DNA of 64,000 nucleotides from JBEKTY01 sp049515555 (GCA_049515555.1 JBEKTY010000056.1:1-64000); one strand, 5' to 3'; shown: positions 1 to 8,106, numbered from the stretch's first letter. Translations and numbers: made by a program. Notes: generated by a model from the sequence alone, not told the origin.

Positions 1-102
1 CGCATCGCCACGGCCCGCGAGTCGCACATCAAACGAACACGCAAAAAACTGCGGAAAATGGGCATCTACCTGAAAGATCTCATCCGCTGCAAATGGCCTT
101 GA
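1..102 (+). CDS. C-terminal end of a transposase (partial)
   Basis: An open frame runs in from the left edge and stops with TGA at 100-102. The 33 visible residues are very basic (for example HIKRTRKKLRKMG). The stop lies only a few bases inside an insertion-sequence end at 104-117, which is the usual position of a transposase C-terminus. The element's right end cuts a kinase gene, so this is most likely the transposase of that element. The 4-bp CTAA target at 118-121 fits the YTAR target known for the IS5 subgroup of the IS5 family. The family assignment is an inference, because no catalytic residue is in view. Confidence 0.5.
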   Translation, partial: RIATARESHIKRTRKKLRKMGIYLKDLIRCKWP

Positions 103-117
103 ACTTGCGCAGTAATA
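1..117 (+). mobile_element. Right end of an insertion sequence
   Basis: The terminal sequence CTTGCGCAGTAATA (104-117) is followed by CTAA (118-121), where homology to a Ser/Thr kinase gene starts abruptly. The same terminal sequence and the same CTAA flank border a 100-bp element at 21877-21976. The rest of this element lies outside the window, so its left end and target duplication cannot be checked. Confidence 0.65.
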
Positions 118-622
118 CTAATGGCCCGCGTTCCTTGACGATGCTGGCCAGGTCCTTGCCCTCGACGTACTCCATCGCCAGGTAGTGCACGCCCTGGTGT
201 TGACCGGCATCATAGGCCGTGACGATGTTGGTGTGCGAGAGCTTGGCCGCCGCTTCCACCTCGCGGTGAAATCGCTCGACAGCCCCGGCCACCTTCATAC
301 CGGAGGAGGACAGGATCTTGATCGCTGCGTGGCGTTTCATCCGCCGGTGCTGGGCCTTGAGGACGACACCCATGCCGCCTTCGCCGATCTGGTCTAGCAC
401 GGTGTATTCGCCGAAGACCAGCCCCTTGGTCTTGCCCTCATAGACGGCCTGGGCCTGATACTTGGTCAGCTTGCCGGCCCGGTAGAGTGCGGCCACCAGG
501 GCCTTGACATCGCCCGGCCGCTGATCCGGCGGCAGGCTGTCCTGGAAGGCGGAGACTTCGGCCGCCGACATGAGGCCGCTTTGGCTCAGCCGCTCGATGA
601 ACTGCTGGACTGTGGCCGCCAT
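118..622 (-). pseudogene. Ser/Thr protein kinase, 3' end cut off by an insertion sequence
   Basis: Starting at the ATG at 622, about 95 residues form the N-terminal helical segment common before the kinase domain in planctomycete Hanks-type kinases (ending in KLTKYQAQAVYEGK). The kinase N-lobe follows: the glycine loop IGEGGMG, the ATP-binding lysine in AAIKIL and the hinge-side motif AMEYVEGKDL. Homology stops after KERGPL at about 118, and the frame then reads into insertion-sequence DNA and ends at 80. The catalytic HRD and DFG motifs are missing, so the product would be inactive as a kinase. The open frame extends upstream of 622 through repeat DNA to 916, but that part has no kinase-like sequence. 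Confidence 0.8.
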
Positions 623-753
623 CGACAGGCCCCGCCTTGAGGGAGACGAGAATCGGGGCAGTCCCCACGCCGCTGGAATGCACGCAATCTGTTTACTATA
701 CCCAGCAAGCGGCAAGGCTGGAATAACCCATCGATGTGGAAGGGGCTGGGGAA

Positions 754-887
754 GGGGACAGTCCCGGTTTCGCGGCCACGATGCGCGGCGGGAAAAAATT
801 GCACGCAATCCCCCGTGTGTCCAAAGGGGACAGTCCCATTTTCGCCTGTCCGTAGCGGACAGGCGGACGAAAATGGGGACAGTCCCC
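754..887. repeat. Palindromic repeat family A (half copy and full copy)
   Basis: A half copy lies at 754-774 (GGGGACAGTCCCGGTTTCG). A full copy at 826-887 has GGGGACAGTCCCATTTTCG and its inverse around a central CTGTCCG/CGGACAG hairpin. A degenerate piece is seen near 645-665. The copies lie upstream of the truncated kinase and have no coding role here. Confidence 0.85.
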
Positions 888-981
888 GGGCTCCCGGAAG
901 ATTGTCTTTTTCGCATGAATGGATATAATAATGAATGAAGGGATTCACCCCGCAGACGACTTTTCTTGGTGGGGGTGAGAC

Positions 982-1689
982 ATGCGATCAGAACTTCACG
1001 ACGCCCCGAGGCTGGTGGCCGCGGCAGAGCGGCAGATGCGGACGTGGGCCCGCGTCAAGGAGATTCAGGATCACGCGGCGCAGGGGCGCCAGCCCGATCG
1101 GCTGGCCCGGGCAACGCGGCTGTTCGTTACGATCTCGCGGGCGGCCGGGGCCGCCGGCGGCGAGGTCGCCGAGCTCGTCGGGCAACGGCTGGGCTGGGCG
1201 GTCTTCGACAAGAACCTGCTGGACCTGGTGGTCGAGCGGTTCCACGAGCCCCGCCTGATGCTGGACCTGGTCGACGAGACCTCGACGAGCTGGGTCTACG
1301 ACGTGCTGGGGACCTGGATGGATCACCACATCATTTCGCACCAGAAGTTCGTCCATCAGTTGAAGGCCGTGGTGCGTGCGGCGGCGCGGCAGGGCAGGGG
1401 GGTGTTCGTGGGCCGCGGGGTGCAGTTCCAGTTGCCGCGCGAGAAAGTGCTGGCGGTGCGGATCACCGCCCCGGAAAGGTATCGCATCGAGCGGATCGCG
1501 CGCCTCCGCGGGATCAGCCCGCAAGAGGCCCGGCAACTGCTCCGCGAGACGGACCGCGGCCGCCGCGAGTTCGTCGAGCAGTTCTTCCATCACGACCTGC
1601 TCGATCCGCTGCTGTACGATCTGATGATCAACGTCGAGCAGTTGGGCATCCAGCGGGCCGTCGGCCAGATCGTCGCGGCGCTGGAGTAG
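982..1689 (+). CDS. Cytidylate kinase-like family protein
   Basis: This 235-residue protein resembles the AAK/cytidylate kinase-like family (Cytidylate_kin2 type), proposed nucleotide kinases of unproven substrate. Its opening block LFVTISRAAGAAGGEVAELV has the family's glycine/serine-rich nucleotide-binding segment in a degenerate form. The conserved FVGRG motif and the ITAPERYRIERI segment follow at roughly residues 140 and 160. The start at 982 is supported by a purine-rich GGTGGGGGTGAG just upstream. It is cytoplasmic, with no signal or membrane segment. It stands alone between the kinase remnant and the minus-strand AmrS operon, so context gives no clue to its substrate. Confidence 0.75.
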   Translation: MRSELHDAPRLVAAAERQMRTWARVKEIQDHAAQGRQPDRLARATRLFVTISRAAGAAGGEVAELVGQRLGWAVFDKNLLDLVVERFHEPRLMLDLVDETSTSWVYDVLGTWMDHHIISHQKFVHQLKAVVRAAARQGRGVFVGRGVQFQLPREKVLAVRITAPERYRIERIARLRGISPQEARQLLRETDRGRREFVEQFFHHDLLDPLLYDLMINVEQLGIQRAVGQIVAALE

Positions 1690-1700
1690 CGTGGCGCTTA

Positions 1701-1808
1701 AGTATTCCTCACGCTCTGCGTGAGGTCCGTATCAGGCTTGCGACTCTGTTGAGACCTCTCGCGGAGCGAGAGGAATACGGGTGGTACTCCTCACGCTCCG
1801 CGTGAGGG
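1701..1808. repeat. Palindromic repeat family F
   Basis: AGTATTCCTCACGCTCTGCG and related arms (TCGCGGAGCGAGAGGAATAC, then CTCCTCACGCTCCGCGTGAG) form overlapping hairpins just after the cytidylate-kinase-like gene. Related copies lie at 7735-7799, 47241-47302 and 56372-56424. Confidence 0.8.
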
Positions 1809-1849
1809 TTGTGAGACCTTCACGCCAGTTTGAAAGGGTCCGGCAACAG

Positions 1850-1886
1850 CCCTCACCCTAGCCCTCTCCCGGAGGGAGAGGGGACC
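1850..1886. repeat. Palindromic repeat family C (copy 1)
   Basis: The sequence CCCTCACCCTAGCCCTCTCC, then a CGGAGGGAGAGGGGACC arm, makes a CTCTCCCGGAGGGAGAG stem. It lies in the gap between two convergent genes. Nine further copies occur in this window. Confidence 0.85.
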
Positions 1887-1893
1887 AGGCCGC

Positions 1894-3216
1894 TCAGGCC
1901 CATACGCCGGCGATGCGGCCCTGGCAGAACTTGCACTTGCCGTCGGCGACGTTCATGGTCTCGATGCTATAGACGGCACGCTCGATGATCGCCTTGTGGC
2001 AGTGGGGGCAGAAGGTCGTCTCGCCCTCGGCGGCCTCGCGGCAGTTGCCGACGTAGGCGTAATGCAGCCCTTCTTCGCGGGCGACGGCCTGTGCATCCAG
2101 CAGCACCTCCCGCGGCGTCAGCGGAAGCTGCGTCAGCTTGTGGGCCGGCATGAACCGCGAAAAGTGCAGCGGGCAGTCGGGACCCAGGTTATCGACCAGC
2201 CAGCGGCACATGCGGCGGACGGTCTTCAGGTCGTCGGTGTAGGTGGGGACCATCAGGTTGATCACCTCGAACCACACCTGCTCGCGCCGCAGGCGGCCGA
2301 GCGTGGCCAGCACCGGCCCAAGCTTGCCCGAGTTGAGCTTCGAGTACGTCTCGTCGCTGAAGCCCTTCAGGTCCACGTGGGCGGCGTCGATGTACTGGCA
2401 CAGCTCGGCCAGCGGCTCCTGCTGGATGTAGCCGCAAGTGACCCAGATGTTCTTGACGTTCTTGGCCCGGGCGGCCTTCGCCGTGTCGAGCATGTACTCG
2501 AACCACACCGTGGGCTCGGAATAGGTATAGGCGATCGAGCGGCAATTGAAGTATTGGGCCATCGCCACCATGTCGTCGGGAAAGATGCTCATGCGGTTGA
2601 CGTCGTCGGCGTCGGCCAGGTGCAGCTCGTGCGGCCTGAGCAGTACGGGGCTGCCGCGGGGGTCCTTCAGCTCCTCCGGCTTCCGCTGCGAGATGTTCCA
2701 GTTCTGGCAATTCAGGCAGCGGAACCCGCAGCCGGTGGTGGCAAAGGAGAAGGCCGTGCTGCCGGGCAGGAAATGGAACAGCGGCTTCTTCTCGACCGGG
2801 TCGGGCTGCGGCATCGAGGGATTGCCGTAGGCCAGGGTATACAGCTTGCCGTCCTTATGGACGCGGTTGCGGCATCGGCCGCGGTCTTCGGGGCCCAGCA
2901 GGCACTCGTTGGGACAGAGCTTGCACTGCAGGTTCTGGCCCAGCTTGAGGTAATGTCGGGCCTCGCGGACCCAGCCCCGCTCTTGCCAGAGCTGCCACAG
3001 CCGGCCCTGGGGTGCGTCGCCGGGAAAGATCTCGGCCGCCGTGGCCGCCCGGATGCGGCCGGCGAAGTACCACCACAACCCGCCGCAGCCGGCGGCGCAG
3101 GCCAGGCCCGCGGCGCCGTAGCGCAGCAGGTCGCGGCGCGAGGGCCGGCCTGGCCCGCCGCCCGAACCTGCGGCCCAGTCGCCGGGGCTCAGCGGCATTT
3201 GTGGCTCTTGATCCAT
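1894..3216 (-). CDS. amrS: AmmeMemoRadiSam system radical SAM enzyme
   Basis: The protein has 440 residues. An N-terminal cysteine cluster (C98, C101, C105, C115), typical of AmrS, precedes the radical SAM motif CGFRCLNC (C163, C167, C170), which binds a 4Fe-4S cluster. The C-terminus adds two CxxC pairs (FCPHC, CKFC). Residues 27-54 carry a twin arginine (SRRDLLRYG) followed by a hydrophobic stretch, suggesting Tat export or a membrane anchor, which is odd for a radical SAM enzyme. The reaction is unknown in this family. Start: ATG at 3216 with GGAGGTGGGG directly upstream; the frame extends upstream without similarity. It overlaps the preceding membrane-protein gene by 28 bp, so the two are probably translationally coupled. 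It is the last gene of the Memo/AMMECR1 operon. Confidence 0.88.
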   Translation of the reverse strand: MDQEPQMPLSPGDWAAGSGGGPGRPSRRDLLRYGAAGLACAAGCGGLWWYFAGRIRAATAAEIFPGDAPQGRLWQLWQERGWVREARHYLKLGQNLQCKLCPNECLLGPEDRGRCRNRVHKDGKLYTLAYGNPSMPQPDPVEKKPLFHFLPGSTAFSFATTGCGFRCLNCQNWNISQRKPEELKDPRGSPVLLRPHELHLADADDVNRMSIFPDDMVAMAQYFNCRSIAYTYSEPTVWFEYMLDTAKAARAKNVKNIWVTCGYIQQEPLAELCQYIDAAHVDLKGFSDETYSKLNSGKLGPVLATLGRLRREQVWFEVINLMVPTYTDDLKTVRRMCRWLVDNLGPDCPLHFSRFMPAHKLTQLPLTPREVLLDAQAVAREEGLHYAYVGNCREAAEGETTFCPHCHKAIIERAVYSIETMNVADGKCKFCQGRIAGVWA

Positions 3217-3458
3217 CCCCACCTCCGCAGGGCGAAGTACGTGGTGATCGAAACGTGGACCAGAAACAGGGCCACCAGCGGCCAGTCGAAGACCCGATGG
3301 ATGACCAGGGCCGACTGATAATCCACCAGCCGGTCGAAGCCGAGCATGCCGCACAGCGCGAACCCCGTACCTATGTATAATATCATCAAAGGCAGCAGGG
3401 TCCAGCCGCTGAGCCGGGCGATCTTCACCAGGTAGTAATGCCGCGTGCGTTTTGGCAT
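3189..3458 (-). CDS. Small membrane protein, cytochrome b-like
   Basis: This 89-residue protein has two or three hydrophobic segments (around residues 14-33 and 55-75). A histidine in ALVIHRVFDW and another in FLVHVSITTYFALRR resemble haem-ligand histidines of small cytochrome b-type subunits. Haem binding is inference only. Its ATG lies 5 bp after the stop of the spermidine-synthase-like gene, and its 3' end overlaps amrS by 28 bp, so all three are one transcript. It could supply electrons to, or help anchor, the neighbouring radical SAM protein. It is too short for the ORF around it to be read as a larger protein, since the upstream extension has no similarity. Confidence 0.6.
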   Translation of the reverse strand: MPKRTRHYYLVKIARLSGWTLLPLMILYIGTGFALCGMLGFDRLVDYQSALVIHRVFDWPLVALFLVHVSITTYFALRRWGWIKSHKCR

Positions 3459-3463
3459 GCACT

Positions 3464-5938
3464 CTACTTCGATGTTACCACCAGCAGCACCCCGCTGGCC
3501 AGGGCCACAAGCGCGGTGCCCAGGCAAACGGCGGTTACCCCCACCAGCGGAATCAGGATCGTGCTCACCAAGAGGGCGCCCAGCGCGGCGCCGACGTAAT
3601 CCGCGGTGTAAAGCCGCGAGGCGGTTTGGGCCACGCTGCCCCGATGCAGCCTGGCGGCCAGCGGAAAGGCCGCGCCCACCAGGGCCGCCAGGAGCAGGGC
3701 CAAGAGCGGGATCGCCACTTGGCAGGCCGTCGGCGAAAAGGCGTTGCCCAAACGGCCCAAGCCCGCTAGCGCCGCCGGCAAGCAGGCGGCATACAGGGCC
3801 AGGGCGGCCAGCAGCCACGCCAGGGCGAGGGGCGAGGGGCGAGGGGCGAGGGGCGAGGCGGCGTCGGGCGAATTGCGGACGCCCGGTCCCCTCTCCCTCC
3901 GGGAGAGGGCTAGGGTGAGGGCGATTAGCCAGTGGCGCGGGGCGCGGGGCGAGGCCGCCGCCGACCCGATCACCAGCCCGAGCATGAACATGGTCACGAT
4001 CAGTCCCACTTGATAGTACACGCTACCGTAGAGCATTTCAAAGCCCAGCAGGAGCACCACTTCCAAGGCCGAGGCGGCCAGTCCGGCGGTAAAGACGGCC
4101 AGCGACACGGGCCGAATCCGCGCCAGGTAAACCACCAGCACGACCGCCAGCACGACGAGCAGCGCGGCCTCCAACAAGCCGAAGCGAAGGCGAAACTGGC
4201 TCATCCAGTAGCGGAGGTGGTAATAATACAGGATCGGGCTGAAGTCGCGATTCGTGGGGGCCGCTTGTGCCAGGGCCCGGCGGAGGTCGGCCAGCCGCCC
4301 CGGCGCGAGCATGGCCGCCAGATACGATGGCGTAACCAGCCGCGGCACGATCCCCGCTTGGCGCATCCGCTCCGCCACGTCGAGGGTGAGCGGGCCCTGC
4401 GAGGCCAGGAAATAGACCTTGCTCTGGCCGGGCACGAAAAGCACCTGCTCGAATGCCTCTTTCACCGTCCGGTAGCCCGAGGCCAGCACCCTGGACATCT
4501 CCGGGTCCACGTAGCCTTCGTCGTAGTGGCCGATCGAGAGGGCCAGCACGCCGTCGGGCACGAGCACCCGCCGCACCTCGGCGAAGAATTCCCGCGTGTA
4601 GAAACGGTTCACCTGCGAGGTGCAAGGCTCGGGCACGTCGAGGATCACCACGTCGTAGCGCTCGGCGGTCTGCTTCACATAGAGCCGGCCGTCGGTCGTC
4701 AGCACGCGGATCCGCGGGTCGGCCAGGCTTTCGGGCAGTAGCCGGCGGGCGACTTCGAGCACCAGCGGGTCGAGCTCGACGTAGTCCACGTTTTCCACGC
4801 CGTATTTGAGGATCTCGCCCGCGGTGCCGGAGACCCCGCCGGAGACCAGCAGCACCCGCCGGGCCTTCGGCCGTTGGGCCATTGCGTAGTGAACCGTCTC
4901 CTCGACTCGCTCGACGTTGTGGGTCGAGAACAGTGGTACGCCGTTTTCGACGAAGTTGTACTGGCCGGCCTGGCGGGTGACGACCAGGTTGCCGTATGGC
5001 GAATGGCCGCGGTAGACGACTTGTTGCCCGGGATACTGGAGCCCGGTCGAGAGGCGGTCCAGGTCGAGCGTGGCCATCACGGCGGCCAGCGCCGCGGTGA
5101 CCGCCGCCACGCCGGCGGCGGCGAGCCACCGGCGGCCCGCCACGGCCACCAGCCCGGCCGCGGCCAAATTCAGCGTGGCGGCGGCCAGCAAGATACCGAA
5201 ATGATCGAGCACATAGACCAGGAGCAGGCTGAACAGCAGCCCGCCGACGACAGAGCCCAGGCTGTCTAATAAGTACACACGGCCGATGGCCGCCACGGCC
5301 ACTTGCGGCGATTGGGCAACTTCATGGGGACTGTCCCAATTTTCGTCCGACGAAAATGGGACTGTCCCCTTCGGCCGGGCCGTCGGACCTTGTGGAGACT
5401 GTCCCGATTTTCGTCCGACGAAGATGGGACTATCCCCTTCCGACCGCGCCAGCAGCCACGAGGCCAGCGTCAGCAGATAGCCCAGCGTCAGGCAATACGG
5501 GGCCAGCAGCACGCAACAGGTAACCACCACGTCGGGCAGGCCCACCTCGGCCCCGCGCACGAACACCACGTTGCGCAGTGCCCGCAGCAGGAAGACCTGG
5601 CCGATGGGCAGGAGGGCCACGAGGACCTGGGCCGGCACGAACACCGCCTGCGGCGACTTCAGCCGCGTCAGAGTGCCGCCCAGCGCCGAGCCCAGCCCCG
5701 TCAGGAGCATCCAAGTGCCCAGCACGATGCCGAAGATCAGCTCGTTGCCCGAAAAGGCGCTGACGAGCTCGCGCATCAGCGTGACTTGGGTGGCAAAGGC
5801 CGAGACCCCCAGGCAGCCCACGGCCAGCATCAGGCTCAGCCGCGGCGAGCAAACGGTCCCCTCTCCCTCCGGGAGAGGGCCAGGGTGAGGGGAAGCTGCA
5901 TTGATCGCGAAAACCGGAGAAGCAGCGTCCTCACTCAT
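3464..5938 (-). CDS. Membrane protein with spermidine synthase-like domain
   Basis: The protein has 824 residues in three parts: N-terminal membrane segments (from about residue 37), a soluble spermidine-synthase-like methyltransferase fold (about 320-560) and C-terminal membrane segments (590-820). The fold's nucleotide loop is GGVSGTAGEILK and its acidic strand is VDYVELDP. The DSSDP-type putrescine/aminopropyl motif of true synthases is replaced by DVPEPCTSQ, so polyamine synthesis is doubtful. Several repeats are read in frame: family C at residues 16-28 and 673-685, family A at 167-182 and 190-204, and a GGGGCGA tract near 695. The start is uncertain: ATG at 5938 uses GGTGAGGGAAA supplied by a repeat, while M37 (5830) begins the first hydrophobic segment. 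It sits between the Memo/AMMECR1 lipoprotein gene and amrS. Confidence 0.75.
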   Translation of the reverse strand: MSEDAASPVFAINAASPHPGPLPEGEGTVCSPRLSLMLAVGCLGVSAFATQVTLMRELVSAFSGNELIFGIVLGTWMLLTGLGSALGGTLTRLKSPQAVFVPAQVLVALLPIGQVFLLRALRNVVFVRGAEVGLPDVVVTCCVLLAPYCLTLGYLLTLASWLLARSEGDSPIFVGRKSGQSPQGPTARPKGTVPFSSDENWDSPHEVAQSPQVAVAAIGRVYLLDSLGSVVGGLLFSLLLVYVLDHFGILLAAATLNLAAAGLVAVAGRRWLAAAGVAAVTAALAAVMATLDLDRLSTGLQYPGQQVVYRGHSPYGNLVVTRQAGQYNFVENGVPLFSTHNVERVEETVHYAMAQRPKARRVLLVSGGVSGTAGEILKYGVENVDYVELDPLVLEVARRLLPESLADPRIRVLTTDGRLYVKQTAERYDVVILDVPEPCTSQVNRFYTREFFAEVRRVLVPDGVLALSIGHYDEGYVDPEMSRVLASGYRTVKEAFEQVLFVPGQSKVYFLASQGPLTLDVAERMRQAGIVPRLVTPSYLAAMLAPGRLADLRRALAQAAPTNRDFSPILYYYHLRYWMSQFRLRFGLLEAALLVVLAVVLVVYLARIRPVSLAVFTAGLAASALEVVLLLGFEMLYGSVYYQVGLIVTMFMLGLVIGSAAASPRAPRHWLIALTLALSRRERGPGVRNSPDAASPLAPRPSPLALAWLLAALALYAACLPAALAGLGRLGNAFSPTACQVAIPLLALLLAALVGAAFPLAARLHRGSVAQTASRLYTADYVGAALGALLVSTILIPLVGVTAVCLGTALVALASGVLLVVTSK
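3826..3921. repeat. GGGGCGA tract plus family C copy 2, inside a gene
   Basis: Short GGCGAGGGGCGAG tandem units (3826-3867) and a family C palindrome (3885-3921) lie inside the spermidine-synthase-like gene. They are translated in frame as low-complexity Pro/Ser/Ala/Arg sequence between two membrane segments. Confidence 0.8.
5326..5438. repeat. Palindromic repeat family A, two copies inside a gene
   Basis: Copies lie at 5326-5369 and 5393-5438, each GGGACTGTCCC...TTTTCGTCCGACGAA with its inverse. On the minus strand they are translated in two different frames: GTVPFSSDENWDSP from one and GDSPIFVGRKSGQSP from the other. Both keep the host frame open. Confidence 0.88.
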
Positions 5939-5979
5939 TTTCCCTCACCCTAACCCTCTCCCGGAGGGAGAGGGGACCG
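5855..5979. repeat. Palindromic repeat family C, copies 3 and 4
   Basis: Copy 3 (5855-5891) is translated near the N-terminus of the spermidine-synthase-like protein (SPHPGPLPEGEG). Copy 4 (5942-5979), in opposite orientation, lies just upstream of the start codon at 5938. Its GGTGAGGG edge sits at ribosome-binding distance from that ATG. Confidence 0.85.
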
Positions 5980-6038
5980 GCCAATCCGCAAGTCGCAAAG
6001 TCCACTTCGTTTTTCTTCTGACTTCTGACTTCTGACTT

Positions 6039-7646
6039 CTACCTTTTTCCCCCCTTCGGCTCCTGAAACGCCTCGACCTGGAAGACGAGGATCTTGGCGT
6101 CGCTTTGTTTCCAGGCCGAGGGCGCCAGGCCGGCCTTGTCCTCCGCCAGCCGGCTGAGGAACTCTTGCTTGTCGGGAATCTGCTCCCAGACCTGGGGCAG
6201 GAACAGGCCCTGCCGGCTGCCCAGGCGAAGGATTACGCCGTCGGTCCCCGGCCGCAGCTTCTGGAGCAGCTCGTCGGGCCCGTGAAACTTCAGCCGCTTG
6301 GGCAGCGTCAGCACGCTGACTTCCACGTCGATCTTCGGCAGTTCTTCGGGCTTGACGGGCTGGAAGCGGTGATCTTCAACCGCTGCACTGTGGGCGGCGG
6401 AGACCACGGCCTCGTAGAGCGGCTGGCGCGGAAAGATACTGCCGATGCAGCCCCGCAGCCGGCCCTCCTCCTTGAGCGTGACGAAGCAGGCCCGCGGCTC
6501 GCCGTACTTCTCGGCCGGCGGTTTGCCATTAGCGGTGGGCAGGGCCTCGCCCTTGGCCGCCGCCGTGACCGACCGCCGGGCCAAGGCCAGCAGGAACTTC
6601 CGCTCCTCGGGCGTATACTGCTCCTTGCGGCCGGCGGTGGGTTCCGCGGCCGCCGCCGGCTGTGGCTGGTAGAAGGCGATGGCCGCGTAGCCCACCACCC
6701 GCTCCTTGTTGCCCGCCGTGTCGCCGCTGTTGCGATAGTCCAACAGCCGGGCCTTCCAACCCTTGCGCCGCGCGACGTGCATTACGGTCAGGATGGGGTC
6801 CTTGCCGCAGGCCAGCGACACCTGGCCTTGGCTCTGGGCCATGACCCCCGCCTCCTCTTCCTCGAGCCAATCGACGCTCATCGAGCACACCGCCCGCACG
6901 GTCGTCGTATCCAGCCCACGGGCCACGTCGTACGGCAAGTAGTGCGTCAGGTCCGAGCTGGCCACCAGCAATGTGTCGTCGTCGAGCACCTGGAGCACGG
7001 CCTCGGCGGCGGCCGCGGGATCTATCTGGCCCGTCACCGCCGGCAGGACCTCGAAATCCTTGAGCGTCCGCTGCAGGAACGGATACTGCACCTCGACCGA
7101 ATGCTCCCAGGTCAGCGGGCTCTCTTCGCCGAAGGGAGGCAGCTCCTTGGGCGAGCTCTGCCACCAGGCGGGCCGGTGCACCTGGCACTTGGGGTTGAAG
7201 GCGAACGGCCGCAGCTTGGCCAACTGGGCGGCCTTCTTCGAGATGGGGATCCGCCCCAGCGGCGTCTCGACCACGTCGGCATCGGCCACGGCGGCGCCCT
7301 GGAACCACGACGTGTGGCTGGGCCCCAGGATCAGCACCGTGCGGAACTTTCGGCCCGCCAACTGCTTGTACCCCGTGGCGGCCACCGGGCCCGAAAACTC
7401 ATAGCCGGCGTGCGGGCAGACCAGTGCCCGCAGGTTCTCGATGGGCTCCGACTTCGCCTCCTTGAGCAGCTTATCGACCGTCTTTGCCAGATCCTCCTCG
7501 CTGCGGGGATAGAACATGCCGGCCACGGCCGGGCCGAGCACCTTCTGCCCCTGGGCCTTCGGTTGCGCCGCCAGCGGCGGCCGCCCGCAGCCCGCCAGAA
7601 CCCCGATCAGTACGGCGATTAGAACCGTCCGGCTAAACGCTCTCAT
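6039..7646 (-). CDS. Memo-AMMECR1 fusion lipoprotein (AmmeMemoRadiSam system A/B)
   Basis: After a lipoprotein signal (hydrophobic run ending LAGC, about residue 20), a Memo-like domain spans roughly residues 40-325. It carries the family's PHAGYEFSG, GPSHT and SSDLTHY motifs, whose histidines line a dioxygenase-like pocket. An AMMECR1 domain follows at about 345-530 with the hallmark LRGCIGS. Memo and AMMECR1 genes co-occur with a radical SAM gene as the AmmeMemoRadiSam system, whose biochemical role is unknown. Here the two are fused and predicted to be outside the cytoplasm. Start: ATG at 7646 with GGAGG eight bases upstream; an in-frame GTG lies at 7661. It heads the minus-strand operon that ends in amrS. 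Confidence 0.88.
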   Translation of the reverse strand: MRAFSRTVLIAVLIGVLAGCGRPPLAAQPKAQGQKVLGPAVAGMFYPRSEEDLAKTVDKLLKEAKSEPIENLRALVCPHAGYEFSGPVAATGYKQLAGRKFRTVLILGPSHTSWFQGAAVADADVVETPLGRIPISKKAAQLAKLRPFAFNPKCQVHRPAWWQSSPKELPPFGEESPLTWEHSVEVQYPFLQRTLKDFEVLPAVTGQIDPAAAAEAVLQVLDDDTLLVASSDLTHYLPYDVARGLDTTTVRAVCSMSVDWLEEEEAGVMAQSQGQVSLACGKDPILTVMHVARRKGWKARLLDYRNSGDTAGNKERVVGYAAIAFYQPQPAAAAEPTAGRKEQYTPEERKFLLALARRSVTAAAKGEALPTANGKPPAEKYGEPRACFVTLKEEGRLRGCIGSIFPRQPLYEAVVSAAHSAAVEDHRFQPVKPEELPKIDVEVSVLTLPKRLKFHGPDELLQKLRPGTDGVILRLGSRQGLFLPQVWEQIPDKQEFLSRLAEDKAGLAPSAWKQSDAKILVFQVEAFQEPKGGKR

Positions 7647-7734
7647 GGCCTGAGCCTCCACGCGACAAGGACCTCAACAACGGGGAATACGCTTCATTGT
7701 AACCCGCCGCCGACCGGTGCAAAATGCCCAGCTT

Positions 7735-7799
7735 GTACCCCTTTGTACTCCGCTCGCTCCGCGAGAGGAAGTCGCATCACGCTCCAGCGTGATGCCTAC
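7735..7799. repeat. Palindromic repeat family F (copy 2)
   Basis: Two hairpins, CTCGCTCCGCGAGAG and CATCACGCTCCAGCGTGATG, lie side by side upstream of the Memo/AMMECR1 gene. Confidence 0.75.
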
Positions 7800-7875
7800 G
7801 GTGACGGAGAGAATCCGCGTAAGACGGTTGAAATCCGCCCCGCCTTCGACCAAGATAGGGGATGCTCGGGGTGAA

Positions 7876-8030
7876 AAATGACCAATGACTAATGACCAAT
7901 GACTAATGACCAATGACTAATGACCAATGACTAATGACCAATGACCAAGCACCAATGACTAAGAAACTCCCCGCGATAGGTCATCGGCTGTCGTTGGTCA
8001 TTAGTCATTGGGATTTGGTCATTTACATCG
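7876..8030. repeat. Tandem TGACCAATGACTAA array with inverted partner
   Basis: About six tandem copies of a 14-bp unit (TGACCAATGACTAA) run from 7876 to 7965. An inverted stretch (GGTCATTAGTCATTGGG) at about 8000-8020 can pair with them. It fills the gap between divergent genes; no gene or clear promoter is seen in 7647-8106. Confidence 0.85.
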
Positions 8031-8106
8031 CGTTTTGTTTGCCGACCTGGCGCTGTAGTGTTAATTCACGACGGTTTGTTTCCTTGATAGCAGGAGCGAT
8101 CGAGCA

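Noticed and set aside
80..916. Full 278-residue reading of the kinase frame including the upstream repeat region.
   Set aside because: The first ~98 residues are translated family A repeat DNA (GTVPIFVRLS...) and the last dozen are insertion-sequence end. Only 118-622 is real kinase gene.
3464..5938. Genuine spermidine synthase.
   Set aside because: The acceptor motif of true synthases is replaced, and the protein is mostly membrane segments. It is described as spermidine-synthase-like only.
7876..8030. Possible CRISPR array.
   Set aside because: The 14-bp units are directly adjacent without spacers, and no cas genes are present. It is a simple tandem repeat with an inverted partner.
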